Shown here one piece after another: positions 43,184-52,613 of a DNA stretch of 64,000 nucleotides (within the stretch, counting starts at the first letter, position 1; each line of letters begins with the position of its first letter). Source of the DNA: Argonema antarcticum A004/B2 (GTDB lineage Bacteria > Cyanobacteriota > Cyanobacteriia > Cyanobacteriales > Aerosakkonemataceae); assembly GCF_023333585.1 (NCBI RefSeq), contig NZ_JAIQZN010000022.1:1-64000 (forward strand), in the 5' to 3' direction. A program made the translations under genes and the position numbers. Below the pieces are notes generated by a model that made no database searches, had not been told where the DNA came from, and saw only the letters and a list, made by a program, of their open reading frames with translations.

Positions 43184-44368
43184 CTAACTACCCACAATTT
43201 CTTCTATTAAGTGACTGTGATAAATTGCGCTACCTAATCCGAAATCATTCATCCAATCTAAGAGATCGTCACGATTTTCAGCCAACTTATCTAGTAAACA
43301 GGCTTTTGTGCCTGAATCATCTTTCTTACTCAAAAGAATTACTGAGATTTCAGATGATATTTCTTCCGGATCGAAGCAATCAAGTAACTGAGAACTATGA
43401 GTTGTAAAAACTACTTGAGTCCTTTTAGATAGTCTTTTCATTATAGAAGCAACATCTTTTAGAATACCTGGATGAAGATTTCTTTCTGGTTCCTCAATAC
43501 CAATCAGCGGGGGTATATCGGACTGATAAAGCAGTATAAAATAAGCTATCAATCGGAGAGTACCATCTGACATACTGGACAATGGCATTTGTTTACCATC
43601 TGGTTCTAAAACTTTTACAATTTGCTCTCCCTCTTCAACTAGACTTAAGCTGATATTGAGACAATCTTTGAGTTCTTGACTAATCCCCTCAAAGGTATCT
43701 CTTTCATTTTGAGCCCAGTAGTTCAAAACTTCCTGAACTTCACCAGCTTGAGCGTCAAGGCTTGGTATACTCTCACTGGGGTTACTTCGTTGAGCGATAC
43801 CTTTAATCATGCCCATCAAAGAAGGGTATTGTCTTATTATATCTGGATCTATATCATAAAACTTCCACTCTCTAATGTAGCTAGCTAGTTTTTTTGTAAA
43901 AGGTTTATTTCCGAAGTTTCCCGCCGATCTTAATGCTAAACCTTCTATACTTTCCGGGGCTGACTGATATTTTTGAGTGTTTTTACCATCTTCATCACTT
44001 ACTTCTCCTTTGCCATTTATAATATTAATTACCTCCTTTCCATTTACTTTCAGATTTTCATGAGCTAGCAGAGTTTTTCGTCCGTTAGATGCAAGAGATA
44101 AACTATATTCTGCTTGCTTATCATCATCCTCTACAGTAATGCTATAACAGATATTGTCATTACCGTATCTTAACGCTCTCTGCATTCCTTCAACTGCGGG
44201 AAGAGATTCTCTAACAAGAAGACTGCTTAGAAACCTTAGCGCCTCTAAAGAGTTTGACTTACCACTTGAATTTGAACCGACAAGAATTGTTAAGTTTCTA
44301 AAGTTTAAGTCAAGATCACCCAAACTCTTGAAATTTTTGATTTTTGCCGATCTAAGTTTCAGATTCAT
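43184..44368 (-). CDS. AAA ATPase, OLD/RecF-like (AAA_21 type)
   Basis: A 394-residue SMC-like ATPase. Walker A is VGSNSSGKSNSLEAL, the signature-like LSSMSDGTLRLIAYF, Walker B LIGIEEPERNLHPG and FTTHSSQLLD. ATG 44368 gives MNLKLRSAKIKNFKSLGDL, the usual start of this family, with AGGAA upstream; earlier codons overlap ychF. Such ATPases work with a small nuclease or TOPRIM protein in anti-phage and DNA-repair systems. Here the partner is truncated, so the pair may be a broken system. It lies 31 bases after ychF. Confidence 0.88.
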   Translation of the reverse strand: MNLKLRSAKIKNFKSLGDLDLNFRNLTILVGSNSSGKSNSLEALRFLSSLLVRESLPAVEGMQRALRYGNDNICYSITVEDDDKQAEYSLSLASNGRKTLLAHENLKVNGKEVINIINGKGEVSDEDGKNTQKYQSAPESIEGLALRSAGNFGNKPFTKKLASYIREWKFYDIDPDIIRQYPSLMGMIKGIAQRSNPSESIPSLDAQAGEVQEVLNYWAQNERDTFEGISQELKDCLNISLSLVEEGEQIVKVLEPDGKQMPLSSMSDGTLRLIAYFILLYQSDIPPLIGIEEPERNLHPGILKDVASIMKRLSKRTQVVFTTHSSQLLDCFDPEEISSEISVILLSKKDDSGTKACLLDKLAENRDDLLDWMNDFGLGSAIYHSHLIEEIVGS

Positions 44369-44399
44369 AAGTCCATTTCCTGTTATATGAGTGAAATAC

Positions 44400-45491
44400 C
44401 TACACATTAAACCTAAACAACAGCACATCTCCTTCCTGCACAACATACTCTTTTCCTTCACTGCGAACCAAACCTTTTTCCTTCGCAGCAGTCATCGATC
44501 CAGTTGCTACCAAATCTTTATAAGCAACTGTTTCAGCGCGAATAAAACCGCGCTCAAAATCAGTGTGAATCACACCAGCAGCTTGCGGTGCTGACATCCC
44601 GGCTGTAATCGTCCAAGCGCGAGATTCCTTCGGCCCAGTAGTAAAATAAGTACGCAATCCCAATAGTTCGTAAGTGGCGCGGATTAAAGATTTCAAACCG
44701 CCTTCTTCTACGCCTAGAGATGCCAAAAATTCTCCTCTTTCTGACTCTGGTAACTCGACTAATTCCGATTCTACTTGGGCAGAAACAATTACGACTTGAG
44801 CTTTTTCTTGAGCCGCAATTTGTCTCACCTGTTCTACATATTTATTCCCCGTTGCCAAATCATCTTCAGACACATTGGCGGCATAAATTATCGGCTTAGA
44901 AGTGAGCAAACCCAAACCCTTAATTGATTCAATTTCTTCTTCAGTTAAACTAACTTGACGTCCTGGTTTGCCTTCATTTAATACAGCACTGATTTTTTCC
45001 AATGCTGACAATTCAATTTGGGCTTCCTTGCTGGTACGAGCCATTTTCCGGGTGCGATCGATCTTCCGCTCAATTTGCGCCAAATCGGATAAAATTAACT
45101 CTAGATTGATGATTTCAATATCTCTCGCTGGGTCAACAGAACCGGCAACGTGGATAATGTCATCATTCTCAAAACAGCGCACTACATGAACTATGGCATC
45201 TACTTCTCGAATATGGGATAAAAATTGATTGCCCAGTCCTTCCCCCTGGCTAGCACCTTTCACCAACCCGGCAATATCTACAAACTCGACGCGAGTTGGC
45301 ACAATTTGCTCGGAATTAGAAATTTTAGCCAGAACATTTAATCGTTCATCTGGCACTGCAACGACGCCAACGTTGGGTTCGATCGTGCAAAAGGGAAAGT
45401 TGGCGGCTTGCGCTTTGGCATTAGCAACCAAGGCGTTAAATAGGGTGGATTTACCAACGTTAGGAAGTCCAACAATTCCGGCTCTTAGCAT
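44400..45491 (-). CDS. ychF: Redox-regulated ATPase YchF (Obg family)
   Basis: A 363-residue P-loop NTPase that prefers ATP over GTP. Motifs: GIVGLPNVGKSTLFNAL (P-loop), DIAGLVKGASQGEGLGNQFL (switch II) and YAANVSEDDL, where the usual NKxD is altered, as in YchF. The C-terminal TGS-like domain ends VQEGDVLLFRFNV. It binds ribosomes and affects stress responses in other bacteria. Start at 45491 matches the family N-terminus. Confidence 0.97.
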   Translation of the reverse strand: MLRAGIVGLPNVGKSTLFNALVANAKAQAANFPFCTIEPNVGVVAVPDERLNVLAKISNSEQIVPTRVEFVDIAGLVKGASQGEGLGNQFLSHIREVDAIVHVVRCFENDDIIHVAGSVDPARDIEIINLELILSDLAQIERKIDRTRKMARTSKEAQIELSALEKISAVLNEGKPGRQVSLTEEEIESIKGLGLLTSKPIIYAANVSEDDLATGNKYVEQVRQIAAQEKAQVVIVSAQVESELVELPESERGEFLASLGVEEGGLKSLIRATYELLGLRTYFTTGPKESRAWTITAGMSAPQAAGVIHTDFERGFIRAETVAYKDLVATGSMTAAKEKGLVRSEGKEYVVQEGDVLLFRFNV

Positions 45492-45535
45492 TTTAGTTCG
45501 GGGGGAAAAACTGGGTAATTTTGATTTTAGAGTGT

Positions 45536-45766
45536 TTAGGGAACGGTTTGAGGAATTGGCCCTGGAACCGTCTGGGGAATGGGTGCAGGCACGGGTTCTG
45601 GGACAGGTCCTGGAATTGGTTCTGGGACAGGTGCTGGAATTGGCTGAGGCACTGGCCCAGGCACGGGTTCTGGCACTGGCGGTTGGGGAATGGGATTGGG
45701 TATGGGTTCTGGTATGGGACTGGGAATCTGGGGTTCGGGGAAAGGAAGAGGACTGGGATTAATCAT
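45536..45766 (-). CDS. Possible proline-rich repeat peptide
   Basis: A 76-residue frame (from MINPSPLPFPEPQIPS) made of PxPxP repeats such as PEPVPGPVPQPIPAPVPEP. It is 44 bases upstream of ychF on the same strand. An earlier ATG at 45826 would add 20 residues. The regular six-base-period DNA makes coding uncertain; it could be a real cell-wall or linker-like protein or just repeat DNA. Confidence 0.35.
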   Translation of the reverse strand: MINPSPLPFPEPQIPSPIPEPIPNPIPQPPVPEPVPGPVPQPIPAPVPEPIPGPVPEPVPAPIPQTVPGPIPQTVP

Positions 45767-45906
45767 GAGAATTTTGATTAAATCGTTCGACTCTATCAAA
45801 TTAGGTAAAAACTGATAAAATAACATCCTCCTGAATAGCTACGCCCTACAATATGCCTTTTGAATAGTGTATCCAGATTTGCTACTGTAGCAGTAAAATT
45901 AGTTTT

Positions 45907-47385
45907 ATGTCATTTGTCTCAGATTCTCAAGCAAAAACGCCATTGCTGGACGCCCTCCGGGAATATGTTAACAATTCCCATGCGGCGTTTTACACGCCGG
46001 GACACAAGCAGGGACAAGGAGTTTCTCAGCCGCTGGGAGAATTACTGGGTTATGGGGTGTTTCGATCGGACCTAACTGAGTTGCCAGGATTGGATAATCT
46101 GTCTGCGCCAGAAAATACGCTCCGGTTGGCGCAAGAATTGGCAGCAGAGGCGTTTGGAGCCGAATTTACCTGGTTTTTGGTGAATGGTTCGACTGGGGGG
46201 GTGATGGCGGCGATTTTGGCGACTTGCCGGACTGGTGACAAAATTATTTTGCCTCGAAATGTACATCAGTCTGCGATCGCAGGTTTAATCCTTTCCGGTG
46301 CTATACCGATTTTTGTTAATCCAGAATACGACCCTCTAAAGGATATTGCCCACAGTATCACGCCTTCTTCCTTGGCAGATGCACTACAGCAGCATCCAGA
46401 CGCTAAGGCGGTGATGATGGTTTACCCGACTTATGATGGCGTTTGTGGAGATGTGGAGGCGATCGCAAACCTCGCCCATCAACACAACATCCCTTTGCTG
46501 GTAGACGAAGCCCACGGCCCCCATTTTACCTTTCATCCCGACTTGCCGCCTTCAGCCTTATCAGCTGGCGCTGATTTGACGGTCCAATCTATCCACAAAG
46601 TTCTCAGCGCCCTAACTCAGGCATCCATGTTACACATTCGGGGTAGCAGAGTCGATCGCTCTAGCGTCACCAAAGCCTTACAATTAGTGCAGTCTAGCAG
46701 TCCCAGTTATTTATTATTAGCTTCCCTGGATGCGGCGCGTCAGCAGATGGCATTGCATGGCGAACAGCTGATGAGGAGGACATTGCAGTTAGCGGATGAA
46801 GCGAGAACCAGAATCAGCGAAATTCCGGGATTATCTGTTTTAGAAACCGCATATACACCAGGTTTTGTGGCGATCGATCGAACGCGCCTGACTCTGACTG
46901 TTTCGCGCTTAGGTTTGACGGGATTTGAAGTGGATGAAATTCTATATCAAGACAGTGTAATAGCTGAGTTCCCATCAATGGAACATCTGACTTTTATTAT
47001 CAGTCTGGGGAATAAAGAAGACGATATTGTGAAGTTAGTGCAAAGTTTAGCCACATTAGCCAAAAAATATCAAACAGCGAGTTATCCTGTTAAGAAGACG
47101 AGAAGTCTGGATTTAGTTGAGATGCCCGATCGTTACAAGATGCCCCTGATTTCACCCCGCGAAGCTTTCTTTGCTTCGACGGAAACATTACCCTTTGAAC
47201 AGATAAGCCAACGCATTAGTGCTGAACTGGTTTGTCCTTATCCACCAGGGATTCCCATTTTGATGCCCGGTGAAATGATTACCCCAATCACCCTGGAATA
47301 CCTATCAACCATTAAAGCAATGGGCGGAACGATTAGCGGTTGTACAGATCCAACCTTACAAACCTTAAAAGTTGTGAAAGATTGA
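45907..47385 (+). CDS. Orn/Lys/Arg decarboxylase family PLP enzyme
   Basis: A 492-residue fold type I PLP enzyme of the Orn/Lys/Arg decarboxylase family, in the short form. Signatures: HAAFYTPGHKQGQG, NGSTGGVMAAILA, VDEAHGPHF (Asp and His by the cofactor) and SIHKVLSALTQASML with the PLP lysine. The C-terminal domain has YPPGIPILMPGE, which binds substrate. It would make a polyamine or cadaverine precursor; which amino acid is used cannot be told. ATG 45907 is preceded by a T-rich spacer. Confidence 0.93.
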   Translation: MSFVSDSQAKTPLLDALREYVNNSHAAFYTPGHKQGQGVSQPLGELLGYGVFRSDLTELPGLDNLSAPENTLRLAQELAAEAFGAEFTWFLVNGSTGGVMAAILATCRTGDKIILPRNVHQSAIAGLILSGAIPIFVNPEYDPLKDIAHSITPSSLADALQQHPDAKAVMMVYPTYDGVCGDVEAIANLAHQHNIPLLVDEAHGPHFTFHPDLPPSALSAGADLTVQSIHKVLSALTQASMLHIRGSRVDRSSVTKALQLVQSSSPSYLLLASLDAARQQMALHGEQLMRRTLQLADEARTRISEIPGLSVLETAYTPGFVAIDRTRLTLTVSRLGLTGFEVDEILYQDSVIAEFPSMEHLTFIISLGNKEDDIVKLVQSLATLAKKYQTASYPVKKTRSLDLVEMPDRYKMPLISPREAFFASTETLPFEQISQRISAELVCPYPPGIPILMPGEMITPITLEYLSTIKAMGGTISGCTDPTLQTLKVVKD

Positions 47386-47395
47386 TACTCAATCG

Positions 47396-47475
47396 ATTTC
47401 AGATTTAAAATTTCAGATTTAAAATTGTCAATTAAGAACAAATTTGAAATCTAAAATCTAAAATTTGAAATTTTT
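47396..47475. repeat. AATTTCAGATTTAAAAT repeat
   Basis: Repeated TTTCAGATTTAAAATT and AAATTTGAAATCTAAAATCT words between convergent genes. Same type as 607-657 and 3208-3280. May act as a bidirectional terminator. Confidence 0.65.
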
Positions 47476-47481
47476 TGATGA

Positions 47482-48576
47482 CTAATTGCTAACGTTGGAT
47501 GTAATGGCGGAACGCAGTTCTTGATATTTAAAAGCTTTAGCGTAGTCACCTAAAGCATAGCAAGCAACTTTCAGGCTTCCTAGTGCCTGCTGTTCAACGC
47601 GATCGTCTTGGATTTGCCGTGCTAAAGCCAAGCGCTGTTCGTAGCACTCGATCGCCAGATCGAAGTTGGCTAAAGCTTCATAAGCAACTCCTAAGCTTCC
47701 TAACGTTTGTTCTTCTACTCGAAGGTCTTGAGTATCTTTTGCCAGAGTCAAGCGCTGCTGATAGTATTCGATCGCTTGAGTATAGTTACCCAGCGCGTAG
47801 CAAGCACTGCCCAGATTTCTCAGCACCTGTCCTTCCCCTCGCAAATCTTGGATATTCCGCGCCAAAGCCAAGCGCTGCTGGTAGTATTCAATTGCTGTAG
47901 GGTAATCCCCCAGAGAATAAAAAGCATTTCCCAAATTTCTCAGCAGCTGACCTTCTCCCTTGCGGTCTTTGATTTTCCGCATCAGCGTCAAGCTTTGCTG
48001 CTGGTAGTCAATTGCCTTGTTGTAATCTCCCAAAGCCTTGTAAGCAAGTCCCAGATTGTTGAGTGCTGCCACCTCTCCTCGGCAGTCTTGAATTTCCATC
48101 GCAATTATTAAGCTTTGCTGCTGGTACTCGATCGCTTTGAGGTGGTCTTCCAGGTGACGGTAAGCATTTCCCAGATTCCCCAGGGCCAGTCCTTCCGCAC
48201 GACGGTCTTGAGTATCTTTTGCGATCTCCAACCATTGCTGGTAGTAATTAATCGCTTTAACGTACTCACCCAGAGCATAGCAAGCATTTCCCTGATTCCC
48301 CAGCACCTTCCCCTCACCTTGACGGCATTGGATGTCCCGGTAGATCGAGAGTGCCTGCTGGAAATACTGTAATGCCGCTTTAAATTGGCTAGCCTGATGC
48401 TGTTCGATTCCTTGGTCTACCAATCGGTTTGCCTGAGCGAGTTTGGCATTGTTTTCCGTTTCCTCCCGCAGTTTGCCTACCTCGTCTCCCTCCAGCGAGA
48501 AAGCGATCGTTGTACGCTCATTTTCAGGAATACCTTTTATAGGCTTATGGTCTGGTTGACAACCCTGGCTGTCCAT
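47482..48576 (-). CDS. TPR protein, kinesin light chain-like repeats
   Basis: A 364-residue protein with about eight 40-residue TPRs from residue 60 on (for example ALGNLGNAYRHLEDHLKAIEYQQQSLIIA). The 40-residue period and the RxGEG...LGNLG pattern are the LGN/KLC (TPR_12) type rather than the 34-residue type at 8439-14297. The N-terminus has a short helical lead. No signal peptide. A protein-interaction scaffold; partner unknown. Confidence 0.92.
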   Translation of the reverse strand: MDSQGCQPDHKPIKGIPENERTTIAFSLEGDEVGKLREETENNAKLAQANRLVDQGIEQHQASQFKAALQYFQQALSIYRDIQCRQGEGKVLGNQGNACYALGEYVKAINYYQQWLEIAKDTQDRRAEGLALGNLGNAYRHLEDHLKAIEYQQQSLIIAMEIQDCRGEVAALNNLGLAYKALGDYNKAIDYQQQSLTLMRKIKDRKGEGQLLRNLGNAFYSLGDYPTAIEYYQQRLALARNIQDLRGEGQVLRNLGSACYALGNYTQAIEYYQQRLTLAKDTQDLRVEEQTLGSLGVAYEALANFDLAIECYEQRLALARQIQDDRVEQQALGSLKVACYALGDYAKAFKYQELRSAITSNVSN

Positions 48577-48906
48577 ATATGCTACCTCTCAAAAACGCCC
48601 TTCCTGGCAGTATCCCCATCTTTAGGCTTGGAAGGCATGACCTGGATCACTGAAAAAATGTTAATTTGATACGTTTCCACGAATAAAATTAACTCTTTGT
48701 TGTATTATTCCCAGATCTGGGCGTGGATCTCACAATAAAATATGCAGAAGCCCGTGCAGAAGCCGAAGATTGGGCCGAAAAGGTGGCTAGTGCCGCTACG
48801 CAAAAGTCAAAAATCCTTTGAGTGTAAGGCATTTACTCCTTTCTGGCTCTCAAGAATATCTATAAAGCCGCAGAGTAGCCCAGGAGCAGAGGCGAGGGAG
48901 TAAAAA

Positions 48907-48944
48907 GGGGGAAAAAATGATAGATAATCTTCTAGCAAGAAGGG
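48907..48944. repeat. Dispersed ~38-base element, copy 2
   Basis: GGGGGAAAAAATGATAGATA followed by ATCTTCTAGCAAGAAGGGA; 35 or so of 40 positions match 6871-6910. The palindrome 48944-48971 begins at its last base. Confidence 0.6.
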
Positions 48945-48971
48945 ATTAAACAATAAATTTATTGTTTAATC
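48944..48971. promoter_or_regulatory. Perfect 28-base palindrome upstream of pflB
   Basis: GATTAAACAATAAA followed by its exact reverse complement, about 130 bases before pflB. Its size and position suit a dimeric regulator's operator, perhaps for anaerobic or dark induction, or a weak terminator. It does not match the NtcA (GTAN8TAC) consensus. Confidence 0.4.
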
Positions 48972-49099
48972 ATAGACTAAAACGTTATTGATGTTGTTTA
49001 TCAAATTTAGTTACACTCCCCATTAAATCAGCCCCAAATTTTGTAAAGTAGTATTAGCACGGGTAGAAGAAATAACCGTGCAAATGGGAGAAGAAAGCC

Positions 49100-51328
49100 A
49101 TGCGAGCGCAATGGAAAAATTTTGTTCTAGGAAAATGGACAGAAGAAATTAATGTCCGAGATTTTATCCAAAAAAACTACACTCCATTTGAAGGAGACGA
49201 GTCCTTTTTAGCTAGCCCCACAGAAAGAACTTTTAAGCTCTGGAATCAAGTCCTAGAGCTAATGAAACAAGAGCGAGAAAAAGGCGTTTTAGATGCCGAT
49301 ACCAAGGTCGTTTCAACCATCACTTCACACGAGCCTGGTTACATCGCTCAAGAACTAGAGCAAATTGTTGGTTTGCAAACCGATAAACCGCTAAAACGAG
49401 CCATCATGCCTTTGGGTGGTATTCGAGTGGTAAAAGCCTCCTTGGAATCTTACGGCTACAAACTTGACCCCCAAACTGAAGAGATTTTTACCAAGTACCG
49501 CAAAACTCACAACGATGGAGTTTTCGACGGCTACACCCGCGAAATGAAACTAGCGCGGCACTCTGGAATTATCACTGGGTTACCGGATGCCTACGGACGA
49601 GGTAGGATTATCGGTGACTATCGGCGAGTTGCTTTGTACGGTGTCGATCGCCTAATTACCGACAAGAAAGAACAACTCAAAGAACTGGAACTCGACGCAA
49701 TTGTAGAATCAGTTATTCAGTTAAGAGAAGAGATTTGCGAACAAATGCGGGCGCTGCAAGAACTAAAACAAATGGCAGCTAGCTACGGATTTGATATTAG
49801 CCAACCCGCAGCCAATGCCAAAGAAGCCGTTCAGTGGACATACTTTGGTTATCTTGCAGCCGTGAAAGAACAAAATGGCGCGGCGATGTCATTGGGTCGA
49901 GTTTCCACATTCTTGGATATCTATTTTGAGCGCGACTTGCAAAATGGCGATATTACAGAACCAGAATTGCAAGAAATTATCGACCATTTTGTGATGAAGT
50001 TACGCATGGTGAGATTCCTGCGGACACCAGATTACAACGATCTGTTCTCAGGCGATCCAACTTGGGTAACAGAATCGATCGCAGGTATGAGCGAAGACGG
50101 CAGAACTCTTGTCACTAAGAACAGTTTCCGTTTCTTGCATACCCTATATAATTTGGGGCCAGCACCAGAACCGAATTTGACCATTCTTTGGTCGGAAAGA
50201 TTGCCAGAAAGCTTCAAACATTTCTGTGCCAAAGTTTCCGCCGCTACCAGTTCGGTACAATACGAAAACGACGATTTGATGCGTCCGTATTACGGTGATG
50301 ATTATGGAATTGCCTGTTGCGTCTCCGCGATGCGGATTGGTAAGCAGATGCAATTCTTTGGCGCACGCGCCAACCTCGCCAAAGCTTTGCTGTACGCCAT
50401 TAACGGCGGAAAGGATGAAAAAGCGGGAGAGCAAATTGCGCCAGAATTTGCCCCTGTTACATCCGAATACCTAGATTATGATGAGGTGAAGGCGAAATTC
50501 GATCGCCTGCTAGATTGGTTAGCGAAACTATACGTTAACACCCTCAACGTCATCCACTATATGCACGACAAATACTGCTACGAAAAGCTGGAATTTGCCT
50601 TGCACGATCGCGAAATTCTCCGCACTCTCGCTTGTGGCGTAGCTGGTTTGTCGGTAGTAGCAGATGCCTTCTCGGCAATGAAGTATGCCAAGGTAAAAGT
50701 GCTGCGAAACGAAAACGGTTTGGCAGTAGATTATGAAATCGAAGGCGATTTTCCCAAATACGGGAATAACGACGACCGAGTTGATAGCATTGCGGTCAAT
50801 TTGGTGAAAGATTTCATGAACAAGATCCGCAAGAACAAAACATACCGAAATGCAACGCCAACCCAGTCTGTTTTGACCATTACTTCTAACGTTGTGTACG
50901 GCAAGAAGACTGGGAATACGCCAGATGGACGCAAAGCTGGAGAACCCTTTGCGCCTGGGGCAAATCCGATGCACGGACGAGATACAAAAGGTGCGATCGC
51001 ATCGCTCGCCTCAGTCGCAAAACTCCCCTACGAACACGCCCAAGATGGCATTTCCTACACCTTCTCGATCGTGCCGAAAGCATTAGGTAAAACTGATAGC
51101 GATCAGGAGAAAAACCTAGCTGGAATGTTGGATGGCTATTTCCACGATGGCGGACATCATATTAATGTGAACGTCCTCGATCGCGAAACGCTGCTAGAAG
51201 CGATGGATCATCCAGAAAAATATCCGCAACTCACCATTCGGGTATCGGGATATGCCGTTAACTTCATCAAGTTAACTCGCGCACAACAACTCGATGTAAT
51301 CAACAGGACATTCCACGATCGCATCTAA
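49100..51328 (+). CDS. pflB: Formate acetyltransferase (pyruvate formate-lyase)
   Basis: A 742-residue glycyl radical enzyme that splits pyruvate with CoA to acetyl-CoA and formate under anaerobic conditions. The active-site pair Cys406-Cys407 is in [11 protein letters not shown] and the radical glycine Gly717 in [10 protein letters not shown], 26 residues from the C-terminus, as expected. GGGAGAAG precedes ATG 49100. The activating enzyme gene follows after 124 bases. The set supplies ATP and redox balance during dark fermentation. Confidence 0.98.
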   Translation: MRAQWKNFVLGKWTEEINVRDFIQKNYTPFEGDESFLASPTERTFKLWNQVLELMKQEREKGVLDADTKVVSTITSHEPGYIAQELEQIVGLQTDKPLKRAIMPLGGIRVVKASLESYGYKLDPQTEEIFTKYRKTHNDGVFDGYTREMKLARHSGIITGLPDAYGRGRIIGDYRRVALYGVDRLITDKKEQLKELELDAIVESVIQLREEICEQMRALQELKQMAASYGFDISQPAANAKEAVQWTYFGYLAAVKEQNGAAMSLGRVSTFLDIYFERDLQNGDITEPELQEIIDHFVMKLRMVRFLRTPDYNDLFSGDPTWVTESIAGMSEDGRTLVTKNSFRFLHTLYNLGPAPEPNLTILWSERLPESFKHFCAKVSAATSSVQYENDDLMRPYYGDDYGIACCVSAMRIGKQMQFFGARANLAKALLYAINGGKDEKAGEQIAPEFAPVTSEYLDYDEVKAKFDRLLDWLAKLYVNTLNVIHYMHDKYCYEKLEFALHDREILRTLACGVAGLSVVADAFSAMKYAKVKVLRNENGLAVDYEIEGDFPKYGNNDDRVDSIAVNLVKDFMNKIRKNKTYRNATPTQSVLTITSNVVYGKKTGNTPDGRKAGEPFAPGANPMHGRDTKGAIASLASVAKLPYEHAQDGISYTFSIVPKALGKTDSDQEKNLAGMLDGYFHDGGHHINVNVLDRETLLEAMDHPEKYPQLTIRVSGYAVNFIKLTRAQQLDVINRTFHDRI

Positions 51329-51339
51329 TTATTAAACGC

Positions 51340-51440
51340 AAAGGTTCACGCAGAGTAACGCAAAGAAATAAAAAATCCTCTCTTTTCCTCTGCGTCCCTT
51401 TGCGATTACCTCTGCGTCCCTTTGCGTTAAAAAAACTCTT
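51340..51440. repeat. CGCAAAG/CTCTGCGT repeat between pflB and pflA
   Basis: AACGCAAAGGTTCACGCAGA on the left and CTCTGCGTCCCTTTGCGTT on the right form an imperfect inverted repeat with an extra CTCTGCGTCCCTTTGCG copy inside. Common in cyanobacterial spacers; could slow transcription between the two genes. Confidence 0.65.
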
Positions 51441-51452
51441 TCCTCTCTTACT

Positions 51453-52190
51453 ATGACTGTTTGCGGACAAATTCATTCTGTAGAAAGTTGCGGTACAGTT
51501 GATGGCCCCGGTATTCGATTTGTCATCTTTACAAAGGGTTGTCCTCTGCGCTGCCTGTATTGCCACAACCCCGATTGTCGCACTATTACCAATGGCAAGC
51601 AAGTCACCGTTGATGAATTAATTGAAGAGATTCAGAAGTACAAATCTTATATGCGCTTTTCTGGCGGCGGCGTTACTGTCAGCGGTGGGGAACCGTTAAT
51701 GCAGCCTCACTTTGTGGCGGAAATCTTCAAACGCTGTAAAAAACTTGGTATCCATACTGCCTTAGATACCTCTGGTTATGCCGATTTGGAACACGCAGCC
51801 AAACCAGTGGTTGAGTACGCCGACTTAGTGCTGTTGGATATCAAATCCTTTGAACCTGAAATTTATCTTAAAGTTACCAGTGTTCCCATCGAACCTACTT
51901 TAAAATTAGCTAAGTACCTAAGCGAGATTAAAAAGCCGACATGGATTCGATTTGTTTTAGTGCCTAATCTCACCGATGACCCCGGTAACATTGAGGGACT
52001 TGCTAGTTTTATCTCTACTTTGGGAAATATAGAAAAGGTGGAAGTTCTGCCCTTTCACAAAATGGGCGAGTACAAGTGGGAACAGTTAGGCTATGACTAC
52101 CAACTGAAAGATACGCAACCGCCAACACCAGAGGTAGTGGAGCGTACTGTAAATATCTTTAAAAAACACGGTCTTGCTGTCGTGTCGTGA
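51453..52190 (+). CDS. pflA: Pyruvate formate-lyase activating enzyme
   Basis: A 245-residue radical SAM enzyme that installs the glycyl radical on PflB. The N-terminal GTVDGPGIRFVIFTKGCPLR and the cluster motif CPLRCLYCHNPD (CxxxCxxC) are typical, with VTVSGGEPLMQ next. The rest of the TIM barrel includes LLDIKSFEPE. It follows pflB in the same direction and is likely in the same transcript. Confidence 0.97.
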   Translation: MTVCGQIHSVESCGTVDGPGIRFVIFTKGCPLRCLYCHNPDCRTITNGKQVTVDELIEEIQKYKSYMRFSGGGVTVSGGEPLMQPHFVAEIFKRCKKLGIHTALDTSGYADLEHAAKPVVEYADLVLLDIKSFEPEIYLKVTSVPIEPTLKLAKYLSEIKKPTWIRFVLVPNLTDDPGNIEGLASFISTLGNIEKVEVLPFHKMGEYKWEQLGYDYQLKDTQPPTPEVVERTVNIFKKHGLAVVS

Positions 52191-52613
52191 AGCCTACAAA
52201 TTACTGGTGCTAAAAACTATCCAAAAAATCTGTTCGTAGGTGACTAAACACCTGCGTACCCTGCGGTCAGGCTGCGCCTACATCTGCATTAATATGCGGT
52301 TAAAAGTAGTTTGTTCATAAATAGGAAAAACCAATTTAACCTGGAAATGAAAATGGATAGTGCTGACAAAATCAAACATGGTAATATATACTTAGAGTGT
52401 AAATGAGAGATAGGAGCCTAAAAATACTTTCAAGAAATAGTTAGCTAGTAAGTTTCCCTGGGTAAACTATAAATAGGTAAACACTGTAGCGTTACCCAGA
52501 TTACTAAAGCGAAGTCAGCCCTACAATTTTCCATTCTCAACGCGATCGTAGCCAGGATCGTTCTAGTAATCGACCCTATCTCTATTAAGACCGACATTCA
52601 AAAGGAAATGGTC
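52191..52613 (+). other. Leader region of adhE
   Basis: A 420-base spacer. CTGGGTAAAC and GTTACCCAG near 52477-52500 and CCTGGG/GTTACCCAG words allow a hairpin; TAAATAGGTAAAC repeats occur. The length suggests adhE has its own promoter. No gene is seen. Confidence 0.4.

Larger units (their letters stand above)
48577..49099. other. Regulatory region upstream of pflB
   Basis: A 523-base spacer between the divergent TPR gene and pflB. It holds the dispersed element 48907-48944 and the palindrome 48944-48971. A 32-residue open stretch from GTG 48723 (VDLTIKYAEARAEAEDWAEK) may be a small remnant. The promoter of pflB is probably between 48975 and 49080, but no motif is assigned. Confidence 0.45.

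Noticed and set aside
43060-43407. A 115-codon plus-strand frame across the end of the AAA ATPase gene
   Set aside because: It is antisense of the ATPase and its truncated partner, whose family motifs support the minus strand.
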